A stretch of DNA of 59,297 bases from JBGSKY01 sp041740995 (GCA_041740995.1 JBGSKY010000160.1:1-59297), one strand, 5' to 3'; positions 7,012-15,927 are shown, numbered from the stretch's first letter. Program-made: numbers and translations. The notes: generated from the sequence alone by a model not told the origin.

Positions 7012-7165
7012 GCAGCGTGCCAAGACTCAGCCGCCGGGCGTTAGCCCTCGGTTTATTTGGTTCATCGGCTGGTTTTGCATCATCGCCGCCGCCGCTCTCT
7101 GGTCGCCAACCGTTGCCTTGCTTCTGATCGGCTTCCTGTGCATCATGGAGGCGATCCACGCATGA
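6920..7165 (+). CDS. small membrane protein upstream of portal
   Basis: Up to 81 residues with two closely spaced hydrophobic stretches near the C-terminus (FIWFIGWFCIIAAAALW and VALLLIGFLCIM). The stop overlaps the portal start (ATGA at 7162-7165), which supports a real, coupled gene. The start is uncertain. ATG 6920 has a modest AGGGCGAG upstream but overlaps the terminase by 92 bases; GTG 6971 would give about 64 residues. The function is unknown. A small membrane protein here could be holin-like, but nothing shows it. Confidence 0.5.
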   Translation: MVWWLALLVSSVSSIRTVLARLQKPHPNSSEQRAKTQPPGVSPRFIWFIGWFCIIAAAALWSPTVALLLIGFLCIMEAIHA

Positions 7166-8334
7166 GCTGGCTCAATTCGCTTCGCCGCAGCGTCGGCGTT
7201 CAACCAGAATCTCGCGCCATTCGCGGCCTGTCCAATTCCGTCGCTTGGGCCTCGGACAACAGCGGCCTGCTGACCGATCAATCGTACAGCCTGGAACGCG
7301 TGGCCGGATTCCCGCCCGTTTCGCAAGCCCTGCAAATGATCGCGGGCGATTGTGCCAAGATTCCGTTGCACGTCTTCAGTCGCGTTGGCGACGATCGCGT
7401 TCGAGCCGATGATCACTATGCCAGCCAACTGATTGACCTTTGGGGGCAACCCAACAACATCGACACGACGTTTGATTTGCTGTTCGATTGGTTCTTTCAT
7501 GCCCTGCTGTTCGGCGGTGGTTACCTTTGGGTCGAACGCGACGGACCCTATCCGATCGGCTTGCAAATGTTGCCGCCCGACCGGACCAAGCCGCTTCGAC
7601 GCAACGGCAAACGCTACTTTGTCACCGAGATCCGCAACGACGTCGATCGATCACAAATCCAAGCCCTGCCCGATGACGACGTCTTATACCTGCCAGGAAT
7701 ATCGCTCGACGGCTTGCAGCCATCGCACCCCTTGCGGCTTTACAAATCGACCTTCGAACAAGCGATTGCCGAGCAAGATTTCACCGCTCGATTTTTTGAA
7801 AACGGCACCCATCAAGGCGGTCTGATCTTCGCCCCGCCTGGTGCCAGCGAGATTGCAATCAATCAGGTCGAGGGGAACGTCAAAGCGAGGTCCGATCGGC
7901 AAAATTGGTTCAAGACGTTGATCTTGAAAGACGGCTTCCGCTGGCAATCGACGACCAGCGAGCCAAAGAACGCAACGCTTATCGAGCTCGACGAAAACTT
8001 GGCCCGCCACGTCGCGAGAATCTACAACCTTCCGCCTTCCAAGCTCGGTTTAAAAGACGCCGTTTCGTACAACTCGCTGGAACAAGATAACCAGCAGTAT
8101 CTCGATTCGACATTATCGACTTGGCTGATTCAATCGCGGTCGCAATGTCACAAGAAACTAATCATTCCCAGCGAGCGACGAACGTACTTCGTCGACTACT
8201 TGATCGACGCCCTGCTGTGGAGCAACGCAACGACCCGGGCTTCGATCGCCACGCAAGGCATCCAATCCGGCTGGCTCAAGAAATCTGAAGTCCGCCGCTG
8301 GTACAACCTGCCCAACGACGAATCGCTCGACTGA
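7162..8334 (+). CDS. HK97-family portal protein
   Basis: The 390-residue portal protein would form the dodecameric ring through which DNA enters the capsid. Family features include an N-terminal RS..YSLERVAGFPPVSQALQMIAGDCAKIPLHVF stretch, the central LFDWFFHALLFGGGYLWVERD, the conserved IPPxxLG-like element in the form LPPSKLG (YNLPPSKLGLKDAVSYNSLEQ), and ATQGIQSGWLKKSEVRRWYNL at the C-terminus. The start at 7162 overlaps the preceding stop. Length is normal for the family. After the stop, a reverse-strand gene begins six bases away and separates the portal from the protease. Confidence 0.92.
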   Translation: MSWLNSLRRSVGVQPESRAIRGLSNSVAWASDNSGLLTDQSYSLERVAGFPPVSQALQMIAGDCAKIPLHVFSRVGDDRVRADDHYASQLIDLWGQPNNIDTTFDLLFDWFFHALLFGGGYLWVERDGPYPIGLQMLPPDRTKPLRRNGKRYFVTEIRNDVDRSQIQALPDDDVLYLPGISLDGLQPSHPLRLYKSTFEQAIAEQDFTARFFENGTHQGGLIFAPPGASEIAINQVEGNVKARSDRQNWFKTLILKDGFRWQSTTSEPKNATLIELDENLARHVARIYNLPPSKLGLKDAVSYNSLEQDNQQYLDSTLSTWLIQSRSQCHKKLIIPSERRTYFVDYLIDALLWSNATTRASIATQGIQSGWLKKSEVRRWYNLPNDESLD

Positions 8335-8340
8335 AAATAG

Positions 8341-8697
8341 CTATTCCGAATCCTTCGGCGAAGATGTCGCTGTCAAATCCTTTGTTTTTAATGTCGTTTT
8401 CAGATCCCAGCAGAACATTTGCGTAAGCAGTCCCATCAAGCATGCGAAAAGCGGAATGCCAATTGGTACTGAATAGTAGTCGTCCACGCCTGTAAAGCGG
8501 AGGAGAAATACGCCAAGGTTGTAAGAAAAAACATGGATATAGGTGAGCGCGATCAGCAATCCAACGCTGTAACCAGTACTGAAAAGCTCTTGCCCGTAGG
8601 AAATGAATGCGCGGGCGATTAGCAGGCTTGAGATCACACATGTGACAAGCAGCAAACCGCCGTCAACTAAATGAGAAATAATAAGTTGGTGATCCAT
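8341..8697 (-). CDS. small multi-pass membrane protein (phage cargo)
   Basis: The 118-residue protein has about three to four predicted membrane segments: GGLLLVTCVISSLLIARAF, GYSVGLLIALTYIHVFSY, LGVFLLRF and VPIGIPLFACLMGLLTQMF. A short polar tail ends it. It is AT-rich and reverse-oriented between the portal and protease genes. Its stop lies six bases after the portal stop, the same arrangement as the two other reverse cassettes. The product resembles no family I recognise. A phage-exclusion membrane protein is one possibility by analogy with other morons. Confidence 0.6.
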   Translation of the reverse strand: MDHQLIISHLVDGGLLLVTCVISSLLIARAFISYGQELFSTGYSVGLLIALTYIHVFSYNLGVFLLRFTGVDDYYSVPIGIPLFACLMGLLTQMFCWDLKTTLKTKDLTATSSPKDSE

Positions 8698-8795
8698 ATC
8701 AACCCTCGGGTTTGTTCGTCATCAATATCCAACATTGTAGTCATTTGTTTCCACAATGAGGAGCAGCAGCTTGTTTCTCAACGAAAGTCATATTT

Positions 8796-9383
8796 GTGGA
8801 ACGCAGAAACTCACCTTTCAAAATCAGCGTCGATGCTTCCAAAATCAGCGGTTTTGCTGCCGTCTACTGGAACGGAGAACAACGCACGCAAGCCACGCTG
8901 CGGCCTGGCTTCGTCGAGCGATTCTTGCCCGGTGCTTTCGATGAATGGTTCAACAGCAACGCCGACGCGCTCGGGGCATACGATCACGACGAACGCATCT
9001 TGCTTGGCCGCCGCTCTAGTGGCTCGATGAAATTAGAGCTACGACCGGAGGGGCTCTATTACGAAATCCCTTTTGATGCGACCGACCCCGACCATCAAAA
9101 GGTCGCCGCGAAAATCCGACGCGGCGACGTGACAGGCAGCAGCTTTACTTTCGGCGTAATCGACAAAGCGGTCGATCAAGAATTCCGCAACGAATCGGGG
9201 CTGTACATCCGCAACATCAAACGCGTCATGGTCGCCGAACTCGGACCAACGCCATTGCCAGCCTACGCCGGCGCAACCGCCGAGCTGCGATCGGCATTGG
9301 CCGATCAGTCGCAAGTGGAATCCCTGCTGACTAGGGCTAAGCAAGCGTGCATCATACCACCTTACGACATTGAGTTTTTGTAA
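8796..9383 (+). CDS. HK97-family prohead protease
   Basis: The 195-residue serine protease would trim capsid subunits during head maturation. It starts at GTG 8796, giving the family-typical start MERR followed by ISGFAAVYW. FLPGAFDEW, the AYDHDERILLGRRSSG region (His of the catalytic site) and VTGSSFTF (catalytic Ser) fit the family pattern, with LGPTPLPAYAGA near the end. The stop overlaps the next start (TAATG at 9381-9385). Unusually, three virion-like genes follow before the capsid gene, rather than the capsid gene directly. Confidence 0.92.
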   Translation: MERRNSPFKISVDASKISGFAAVYWNGEQRTQATLRPGFVERFLPGAFDEWFNSNADALGAYDHDERILLGRRSSGSMKLELRPEGLYYEIPFDATDPDHQKVAAKIRRGDVTGSSFTFGVIDKAVDQEFRNESGLYIRNIKRVMVAELGPTPLPAYAGATAELRSALADQSQVESLLTRAKQACIIPPYDIEFL

Positions 9384-9985
9384 TGTCTGCAACCGTTATC
9401 GACCTTAGCCAGATCGTGAATGTGACAGATGCTGCGCCGCAGTTTCGTGATGTGATTGACGTGTATTCAACGGCACAGGTGGACAACTATCTGAGCGGTA
9501 TTCAATTGATGCCCGGCCCGCAAGGACAAACAGGACCAAACCTGATCAGCACGGTCACCGCAAGCACCATCACCGGCGTGCTGTACGCAACTGGCGGATT
9601 CGTGAGCAATGCTTCAGCCAACATCGTCAACGATTGGTTGGGGCAAGCCAAAGCTGCTGAGGAGATCACTACGCCGACGGCTACGTCCGCTACGATCAAT
9701 CTGACACAGTATCGGCATCAAACTCTTAGCTTGACTAGTGCCACCGGCACCGTAGCGGTCACGATCACACCACCTGGGACTCGAGCAATCGCTGGTACTA
9801 TTGTTATTCAGCAACACTCCACGACGCCACGCGATTTCACCGTCGCAACTACAGGAAAAACCACGCGGTGGGCTGGTGAGAAGCCCAACTTTGCGACTTA
9901 CTTAGCAGCGGGCAAAAAGATGAGTCTTGCTTGGCGATACGACGGTGCCGACATGATGCTCTTTCCATCGGAGGTAATGACCTAA
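9383..9985 (+). CDS. virion protein with a short collagen-like motif
   Basis: A 200-residue protein beginning directly at the protease stop (TAATG). It holds a short Gly-Pro collagen-like motif (MPGPQGQTGPN, about residues 43-53) followed by Thr/Ser/Ala-rich beta-type sequence (TPTATSATINLTQYRHQTLSLTS in pieces). These features are common in phage fibre or head-decoration proteins. The family is not recognised. Overlap with the next gene (TAATG at 9983-9987) makes a three-gene coupled run. A head fibre is plausible because of the position between protease and capsid. Confidence 0.6.
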   Translation: MSATVIDLSQIVNVTDAAPQFRDVIDVYSTAQVDNYLSGIQLMPGPQGQTGPNLISTVTASTITGVLYATGGFVSNASANIVNDWLGQAKAAEEITTPTATSATINLTQYRHQTLSLTSATGTVAVTITPPGTRAIAGTIVIQQHSTTPRDFTVATTGKTTRWAGEKPNFATYLAAGKKMSLAWRYDGADMMLFPSEVMT

Positions 9986-10683
9986 TGCCTATTGGAATCG
10001 GTGGCGAACAAATCTGGCTATGTCCAAGCCTGGACACGGTAGGCCAAGGCACCACGACGCTGACGGACTTGAGCGGCAACGGTAGACACACCGTGATGCA
10101 GAACAAATCTGGCAGCGATTGGCAGGTGCAAAACGGCAAACAATCGATTCGTTTCAGCGGTGATGCAGGGCATTTGAATCTCGGTGCGGCAATGACCAGC
10201 GTGCTAAACGGCACGGCATGGTCCATCAGCCTGCACGCCCGACTGAATCAAGCCACTGGAGCGCAATTTCTGATCGGCAAAAACGGCGTGACTTGGGATC
10301 GTTGCATCGGTTATTCCTGGGCAGCTAACGACCACATTGCATTCGGTTTAGAGAACGTCAGCTTTGGGCCGTATGGACTCTTGCCGTATGCAACTTACTC
10401 GCTCGATTTTGCCTCACTGATCTTCACTTACTCGGCTGGCTTCATCAAGGGCTATGTCAATGGCGCGTTAGACGGAATAGTTAGCCAAGTCAGCGTCACG
10501 CCAGCCGCACAAGCCGGAGATACGATTGTCGGTGGCGGTTCATTTGGGAGATCATTCAATGGTTGGCTAGATGACCTTCGCATTTTTGACTTCGACCTCA
10601 GCGATGCACAACTCAAGCGGCTCAGCCGACAGCGCGGAATCCTATTTTCGGATAAGCAAAATCAACAACACATCGGGGCATAG
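9985..10683 (+). CDS. LamG/concanavalin-like domain virion protein
   Basis: The 232-residue protein has a laminin-G/concanavalin-like jelly-roll pattern: LTDLSGNGRHTVMQ near the start, a WSISLHARLNQATGAQFLIGKNG strand pair, then FTYSAGFIKGYVNG and GSFGRSFNGWLDDLRIFDFDLSDAQLKRLS at the end. The last stretch is the classic LamG closing motif. The fold often binds sugars, so an adhesin role on the virion is likely. The ATG at 9985 overlaps the previous stop, and GGAGG at 9970-9974 is a good ribosome-binding site. The next gene is separated by a hairpin with a T-rich tail. Confidence 0.75.
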   Translation: MPIGIGGEQIWLCPSLDTVGQGTTTLTDLSGNGRHTVMQNKSGSDWQVQNGKQSIRFSGDAGHLNLGAAMTSVLNGTAWSISLHARLNQATGAQFLIGKNGVTWDRCIGYSWAANDHIAFGLENVSFGPYGLLPYATYSLDFASLIFTYSAGFIKGYVNGALDGIVSQVSVTPAAQAGDTIVGGGSFGRSFNGWLDDLRIFDFDLSDAQLKRLSRQRGILFSDKQNQQHIGA

Positions 10684-10737
10684 GCCCTAAACAAAACTGC
10701 CCCTCGGGGCTTGCCTTTGGGCTTGCTGGTCCAGCTT

Positions 10738-10759
10738 GCTGGTCGCCAGCTTTTTATTT
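10738..10759 (+). terminator. short stem-loop with T-rich tail
   Basis: GCTGG (10738-10742), loop TCG, CCAGC (10746-10750), then TTTTTATTT. A near-tandem copy GCTGG-T-CCAGC lies just before it at 10725-10735, and GCCCC-TC-GGGGC at about 10699-10710. It may stop or dampen transcription between the LamG gene and the following fibre-like gene. The stem is only five base pairs, so strength is uncertain. Confidence 0.45.
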
Positions 10760-10772
10760 CGAGAGGTAACCC

Positions 10773-12185
10773 ATGCAACGACTAATTTTTACCGCTGCAC
10801 CTGGACTGATGATCCAGTGTTACCTCGTACCGTTGGCGTCACCTTACGCATCAGTCGAAGGCCAACTTGCCACAGAGTACGAAAACGATCTTGGTCGCTA
10901 CGTTGTCGAGTTTGCTGATACTTACGTCGGTCGATTTCGATTGTCGGGCTACGTGGGAACGCAACCTGGATTCGTCAACGAGAATTACTATCTCGAAGGC
11001 GTTGTAAGGGACTATCTGCCACAGTCTGAATTGTTCGAACGAGAATTAGTTTTCGGGGCACGAAATGCTGTGTTGGGTAGTACCGATTGGCAACAGGTGC
11101 GATACCGTCTAGGGCTCGACGGCCCTAATTCCGCACCGGCAAATCCGGTCTGTGAACTTTTTTTATCAGAGAATGGGCGAAGCGAGCTAAGCAACCAAAT
11201 CTGGACTGATCTTTCAAGCGGAGAGAACAGCGCAAACGCTGGCCTAGAAGCGATTGGTGTTGACGTGACCAGCCGCATTTTGCTCGATCCTAATAATCGA
11301 CTGCTTACTGATGCTGCCGGTCGAATCACACTGAACGCATCGCAAGCAACCGATTTATTTAGTGACGCCGACGTAGCGGAATTGGTCAATTCGATAATTG
11401 ATAAATTTGATGGGGCTAGCGAGCTACCGATTCAAACAATAGCCTCCGCAGTTAAGACCGCTCTTTTTCACACTACCAGTCAATTCAATAAATTGGTCGT
11501 TTTGGCAAACGGTAGTGTCGGAGCCAATGTTCAGACGATCGAAGACGGGATCATCAATGACGCAACGATTAGCACGGATGGATTGAATGCGATCAAGAGC
11601 GGTTTAGCGACTACTGCCCAACTTACAGCGGCAACCAGCCCGCTTGCAACTTCTACTCAATTAACGACAAGTACCGGATCAATCCTTGGCTCTCTTACAT
11701 CGGTTGGAGCCAACGTTGCAACACTGCTGGATTACTTCCCAGCTCCAATTCGCAATATGCTGACGAGCTTGGTTTCGATGATTAGTCTGAATCGTTTCAC
11801 GGTGGATTCACTTACGAATCTGGAAATCCCAGCGCAATCGGTAACGATCTTGCCTGGCGTCGTCCGGCAATCGGAACTTCAACGCGGGTCCCGTCTCCGC
11901 GCGTACACCGGCCAACGCTCGCCGATCATGGCCAGCGTTTACGATTCGGCGGAACAGCCGATCGATTTGACCGGTCGCACACTAGAATTTCGGGCCGAAC
12001 TAAACGGCAAGCGGATTGCTACCATCGCCGATGCGAGCATCGAAGTTACCGGCGTCGATCTCAATACTTTTTACTTTGATCCACCCGACGCACTCGTTTC
12101 CATTGCTCAACTCTGTCAATGGTCTCTGCGTGACGCCAGCGACGTTTTAGGCTCTGGTGAACTGGAGGTGATTTTTGCTCCTTAG
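10773..12185 (+). CDS. large fibre-like virion protein
   Basis: The 470-residue protein follows a good ribosome-binding site (GAGAGG). The N-terminal part (1-130) is a beta-rich domain. The middle (about 180-340) is a repetitive Thr/Ser/Ala/Leu helical stretch with many TTAQLTA and ATSTQLTTSTGS-like units, suggesting a trimeric coiled stalk. The last 110 residues (RGSRLRAYTGQRS to GELEVIFAP) look like an immunoglobulin-like or baseplate-upper-type domain with VYDSAEQPIDLTGRTLEFRA. This points to a fibre or head-attached appendage. It stands before the capsid gene rather than after the tail genes. The specific family is not recognised. Confidence 0.55.
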   Translation: MQRLIFTAAPGLMIQCYLVPLASPYASVEGQLATEYENDLGRYVVEFADTYVGRFRLSGYVGTQPGFVNENYYLEGVVRDYLPQSELFERELVFGARNAVLGSTDWQQVRYRLGLDGPNSAPANPVCELFLSENGRSELSNQIWTDLSSGENSANAGLEAIGVDVTSRILLDPNNRLLTDAAGRITLNASQATDLFSDADVAELVNSIIDKFDGASELPIQTIASAVKTALFHTTSQFNKLVVLANGSVGANVQTIEDGIINDATISTDGLNAIKSGLATTAQLTAATSPLATSTQLTTSTGSILGSLTSVGANVATLLDYFPAPIRNMLTSLVSMISLNRFTVDSLTNLEIPAQSVTILPGVVRQSELQRGSRLRAYTGQRSPIMASVYDSAEQPIDLTGRTLEFRAELNGKRIATIADASIEVTGVDLNTFYFDPPDALVSIAQLCQWSLRDASDVLGSGELEVIFAP

Positions 12186-12705
12186 GACGAAATCGTTTCG
12201 TGAAATCGAATATCCAAACCAACGCTTTTGACGCTTTAAAAATCGCGATTATCTCCGCGAGATTGTCTTGTACATACAAGAAAATTGATGCTACTATGTC
12301 CATAGGTAAATTGATCCTGATTAATTGCCTACGAGCGCATCGAGTTTGTTTTCTAGGCCGACTCGATCGCTCTTTTCTCTGTTCGTTCGATTGAAACTCT
12401 TCCAATCGACATCTGCAAACCCTCCCGCATATTTTTGGAAAGAACGTTCACTATCCTTTCTTTTCGGATCATCACGATCAAAGCGGTGAAAACATCGGTT
12501 GATCCTCGGTATTCATATCAAGCTACCACGAGATAGCCAAAATCCAATTTTTGACCTTCCAGTTGCGCGGCAACCGATGTTAAGCCTGGCTGTGCCAAGT
12601 CCCACCAAGAAAAAAATCCGCTCAAAAACCGACAGCTAGTTCAGCTCTGGCAAAATCTTGATTCGCTTTCTCCAAGGATCGAGCCACTAGCCACCGCTGC
12701 AAAAA
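12186..12705. other. 520-base non-coding gap before the capsid gene
   Basis: This stretch is more AT-rich than the genes beside it. It starts with a perfect stem-loop (ACGAAA-TCG-TTTCGT, 12187-12201) without a T tail. A reverse-strand open frame covers 12061-12405 but overlaps the end of the preceding gene and has no ribosome-binding site, so I do not call it. No clear promoter was found. Given three reverse cargo cassettes elsewhere in this phage, it could be the remnant of a fourth. Confidence 0.4.
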
Positions 12706-14169
12706 ATGCCACCTCTGCAAGAACTTCGCGAAGCTCGCGAAACGACCAAAGCGTCTCTCAAAAAATTGCAAGCCGCTCTAACGGAAAAACGATCGGCGGG
12801 AAAAACCGGTGCGGACCTCTGGACCGAAGCCGAACAAAAAGAGTTCGATACCAGCAAGGCCGAAATGGCTCGGCTTAACAAAGAGATCGACGGCGAAGAA
12901 CGAGCTGTCGATCTAACCGAATTCCTCAACACGGCCAACGAAAAACGTAACCAGCAACGCGGTCCAGACGGCAAGCCCAAACCGGGCTTGAACGATCCGA
13001 TCCCCGGCGGATACGGCACGCAGTACGGCGACGTTTACGCAGACCGCGATCACGCACGCGCCAGCCAACTCGCCGAAGAAAAACGCGCCTTTGCCCTAGC
13101 CGCTTGGGCTGGCTATGGTCGCGATGGCGGATCGTTGACAGATCAGCACAAATCGGCCGTTACGGAACTGAAAGTCGATCTGACTTCCGGCAACCTGCAA
13201 ATGAAGGGGCTGACCAACTATGAGTCGCGATCGTTGCGGGGCATCATCGGCCAGACGCCCAGCTTCGAATCGCGGCAACGTGGCTTTGAATACCTCGAAC
13301 GTCGAGCGGTAACCTACACGGCCAACGATAGTTTTATCCCGAAAACGTTGCTCAACTCCTTTGAGCTGATGTTTCACGGTTACGGCGGCATTCTGCCGAT
13401 CGTCGATCTGATGATCACCGACAACGGCGATACGATCGTCCATCCTGGCGGTAACGATTTGGTGGAAGGTCGCCAAGTCGTTGAGGGCGTCGCCGTGCCA
13501 GGCACCGCCGCAGATCCGGAAATGTTGTCACCCACCCTCAAGGCGACTTTGTTCGATTCGGACTTTGTCCGCATCAGCAAGCAACTGCTGCGAAACAGCC
13601 CTTTCGACTTGGCTGAACTGCTCGGTCGATTGATGGCCGAACGATGCGCGCGGATCATCGAACGCAAACTGATCGAAGGCACTCGACCGACCAGCTTTGG
13701 CGGCGTGATTTCCAAAGCGGCCAACGGTCTGAACATGGCTAGCAAGTCGGTCGTCGCGTACAGCGAGTTTAAAAAGCTCAAGTACAGCGTGATCAGCAAC
13801 TATCGCGACAACGGCACCTACATTTTCCACGATGAAACGCTCGGCGCACTGGCCGCTTTGGTCGATGGTCAGGGCCGCGATCTGATCGACGTCGATTCCG
13901 GAAAAATTCTTGGTCGGCCGTATCAAGTTACGAACTACATGAGCACGCCAACGCAAGTCGCCGCCGGTGCCGGTTTGCCGCTGGCGATTTTTGGCGACTT
14001 CATGATGCTCAAGGCCCGCGTCGTGCGAAACGTGAACATCGAGCGATTCAATGAGAAATTCGCCGAGTTTCACCAAGCCGCATTCCTTGCAAGTCGCGAG
14101 GCAGACGCGGATCTGATGCGTGGCGCAACCGACGTCAACTGCCCAATCAAAAAATTGACCGGCGTCTAA
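12706..14169 (+). CDS. HK97-family major capsid protein
   Basis: A 487-residue capsid protein. Residues 1-75 form a charged coiled coil (ELREARETTKASLKKLQ onward), the scaffolding-like delta domain normally removed by the prohead protease. The body carries the HK97-fold landmarks: SFIPKTLLNSFELMFH, the long helix and E-loop region, VRISKQLLRNSPFDLAELLGRLMAERCARIIERKLIEG, and a closing AFLASREADADLMRGATDV. No ribosome-binding site is obvious upstream of ATG 12706. Capsid and protease genes are separated here by three virion genes. Confidence 0.93.
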   Translation: MPPLQELREARETTKASLKKLQAALTEKRSAGKTGADLWTEAEQKEFDTSKAEMARLNKEIDGEERAVDLTEFLNTANEKRNQQRGPDGKPKPGLNDPIPGGYGTQYGDVYADRDHARASQLAEEKRAFALAAWAGYGRDGGSLTDQHKSAVTELKVDLTSGNLQMKGLTNYESRSLRGIIGQTPSFESRQRGFEYLERRAVTYTANDSFIPKTLLNSFELMFHGYGGILPIVDLMITDNGDTIVHPGGNDLVEGRQVVEGVAVPGTAADPEMLSPTLKATLFDSDFVRISKQLLRNSPFDLAELLGRLMAERCARIIERKLIEGTRPTSFGGVISKAANGLNMASKSVVAYSEFKKLKYSVISNYRDNGTYIFHDETLGALAALVDGQGRDLIDVDSGKILGRPYQVTNYMSTPTQVAAGAGLPLAIFGDFMMLKARVVRNVNIERFNEKFAEFHQAAFLASREADADLMRGATDVNCPIKKLTGV

Positions 14170-14211
14170 CTTTAAAAGCTCAACTCATAACTTTCGACTC
14201 AAAAACTCGCC

Positions 14212-14514
14212 ATGAAACTTCGCATCACTCAAGCAATGTGCATCGCTGGCGTCGGAGCTTTGCGACCTGGCGACGAGGTAGAACTTTCAGAGTCGCTGGG
14301 CCAGTCGTTGCTCGATGGAAATTTAGCGACCGCGACGGCGCCAACGAAACCGCTCGACGCGATCATTGCACCGCTAGCAACCGAGCCAGCCGTCATCGAT
14401 CCAGCGGCCGAGTCGCCTGCGACCACTAAAGGTTCGACCACCGACGAACAAGTCGCACCGGTCGAACCTTCAAAACTAGCCGAAGCCTCGAAGAAGAAAC
14501 CACGAACGAAATAA
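14212..14514 (+). CDS. small virion-associated protein
   Basis: A 100-residue protein with a compact start (MKLRITQAMCIAGVGALRPGDEVELSE in pieces) and a low-complexity Ala/Pro/Thr tail ending in a Lys/Arg cluster (KKKPRTK). The N-terminal GDEVELSESLGQSLLDGNLA pattern is common in small proteins encoded between capsid and connector genes. The role is unknown, perhaps capsid decoration. The upstream leader has no Shine-Dalgarno but contains CTCAACTCATAACT, similar to the exact repeat ahead of later genes. Confidence 0.55.
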   Translation: MKLRITQAMCIAGVGALRPGDEVELSESLGQSLLDGNLATATAPTKPLDAIIAPLATEPAVIDPAAESPATTKGSTTDEQVAPVEPSKLAEASKKKPRTK

Positions 14515-14526
14515 AGCAGGTTGGCG

Positions 14527-15057
14527 ATGCTGCGAATCCTTTCACGCGGCCCCAATCCGGTCGGCTTGTCAATCGCTCGCAAATTCTTTCGGATTTACGA
14601 CGAAGAACATGACGCAGTGATTCAATTGCTGCTCGACGCCGCACTGGCCGACATCGAACGTTACACGCGGCAAACGTTCGCTTTGACCCGTTTCGAATTC
14701 CAGGGCACGCTCGACGGCTACAAAACCGCCTTCACGTTCCCGCGATTCCCGGTCGCCGAGCTGATCGAAGTGTATTCTCTGGCTCGATCCGAAGCGTTCG
14801 ACCTAACCGACTTTGCCATCGACAACGAGCGCTTGCCGCCGATCTTAAGCGGCGAGCTGATCGGCCCGCTGCGAATCACTTGGGACGCCGGTTTAACTTG
14901 CGTCGCCGCCGACCTGCAACTGCTGATCCTTGAACGCGCCCTCGATTCCTTCGAAGCTCCAGGCGCCGAATCGCGATTCAGCAACGGCGGAGCGTTCCGG
15001 CCGCAACACAAATTGATGCTCGAAGGTCTCACCAGCCATCACGACGCCGTCCGATAG
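14527..15057 (+). CDS. head-tail connector protein (gp6-like)
   Basis: The 176-residue protein matches the helical connector family that docks below the portal: EEHDAVIQLLLDAALADIERYTRQTFALTRFEF, then FPVAELIEVYSL and ITWDAGLTCVAADLQLLILERAL. ATG 14527 is preferred over the upstream TTG 14521. It follows the small virion gene by 12 bases and precedes the head-tail joining gene, the normal order in HK97-type phages. Confidence 0.82.
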   Translation: MLRILSRGPNPVGLSIARKFFRIYDEEHDAVIQLLLDAALADIERYTRQTFALTRFEFQGTLDGYKTAFTFPRFPVAELIEVYSLARSEAFDLTDFAIDNERLPPILSGELIGPLRITWDAGLTCVAADLQLLILERALDSFEAPGAESRFSNGGAFRPQHKLMLEGLTSHHDAVR

Positions 15058-15061
15058 TTCA

Positions 15062-15379
15062 ATGCCAAAACAGAACCAAAGCTACCGCGAAACCTTTGTC
15101 CTGTCCGAGCCAATCCAGACAGCGGCCGACTTGCACGGTCACCGAGCGACCGTCTTTTCCAAAATAGCCACCTGTGCCGCTCGCCGGATCAACTTGAACG
15201 AAACGTCAACCGGTACGCCGCCCGCTGATATGACCGCCAACACGCTGATATTCGAAGTTCGTACGAACGCGCCAATCAAGGCCGGTTGGCAAGTCGCTTG
15301 GCAAAACCAAACTTACAAAATCCTGACCGTCGATCGGACCGATGACCTGTCCCAACGAATCACGCTGGCGGTGAGTTAA
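15062..15379 (+). CDS. head-tail joining protein (head closure)
   Basis: A 105-residue beta-rich protein with the family's layout: an N-terminal RETFVLSEPIQTAADLHGHRATVFSKIATCAARR region and a closing VAWQNQTYKILTVDRTDDLSQRITLAV. Such proteins plug the portal channel or adapt the head to the tail. The stop overlaps the next start (TAATG, 15377-15381). Confidence 0.75.
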   Translation: MPKQNQSYRETFVLSEPIQTAADLHGHRATVFSKIATCAARRINLNETSTGTPPADMTANTLIFEVRTNAPIKAGWQVAWQNQTYKILTVDRTDDLSQRITLAVS

Positions 15380-15927
15380 TGCCGACGATTGAAGTTGACC
15401 TGACCGTCGATGGAATTGATACAGTTCTGGCCGAGTTGGCAACGTTCTCGGCGAAAATCCAGACGAGACATCTGCGGCCAGCGGTCAACGCAGCGGCGCG
15501 AATCATCCTGGCAGAAGTCAAACGACAAGCTCCGCGCGGTAACGGATTCTTTCGCCGTTCGCTGATCGTCGTAGTCAAACAACGCGGCGGATTTGTAAAA
15601 GCACAAGTCGGCCAGGCAACGCAACCCAAGACCTACAAACGCAAACGCATTTCGGGCAGCCAGATTAACCGCAAGGGATACGCGGCCCCGATTCATTTCA
15701 TCGAGGCCGGAACGAAGCCGCATTTGATCCAATCGGTTCGCGCACCTGGCAAGCGATCGGCGCTGGCTTTTGGTAAGGGCAAACAACGGACGTTTCGAAC
15801 TGCCGTCAGTCATCCTGGAACCAAAGCCAACAACGTTCTCGAGCGCGCCGCTCGCACCGCCGCCCCAGCCGCCGGGGCTGCCTTTCGTGACAAACTTGCC
15901 AGCCGTTTGAAATTGGGGAAAGCATGA
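15379..15927 (+). CDS. HK97 gp10-like tail-completion protein
   Basis: The 182-residue, very basic protein matches the HK97 gp10 family: DTVLAELATFSAKIQTRHLRPAVNAAARIILAEVKRQAPRGNGFFRRS at the start, then IHFIEAGTKPHLI and HPGTKANNVLERAARTAAPAAGAAF. The family works at the head-tail interface. Both ends overlap neighbouring genes (TAATG at the start, ATGA at 15924-15927), so it is co-translated with them. Confidence 0.85.
   Translation: MPTIEVDLTVDGIDTVLAELATFSAKIQTRHLRPAVNAAARIILAEVKRQAPRGNGFFRRSLIVVVKQRGGFVKAQVGQATQPKTYKRKRISGSQINRKGYAAPIHFIEAGTKPHLIQSVRAPGKRSALAFGKGKQRTFRTAVSHPGTKANNVLERAARTAAPAAGAAFRDKLASRLKLGKA

Noticed and set aside
12061..12405. Reverse-strand 114-residue open frame between the fibre-like and capsid genes
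   Set aside because: It overlaps 125 bases of the preceding gene, has no ribosome-binding site or recognised domain, and is not clearly a fourth cargo gene.
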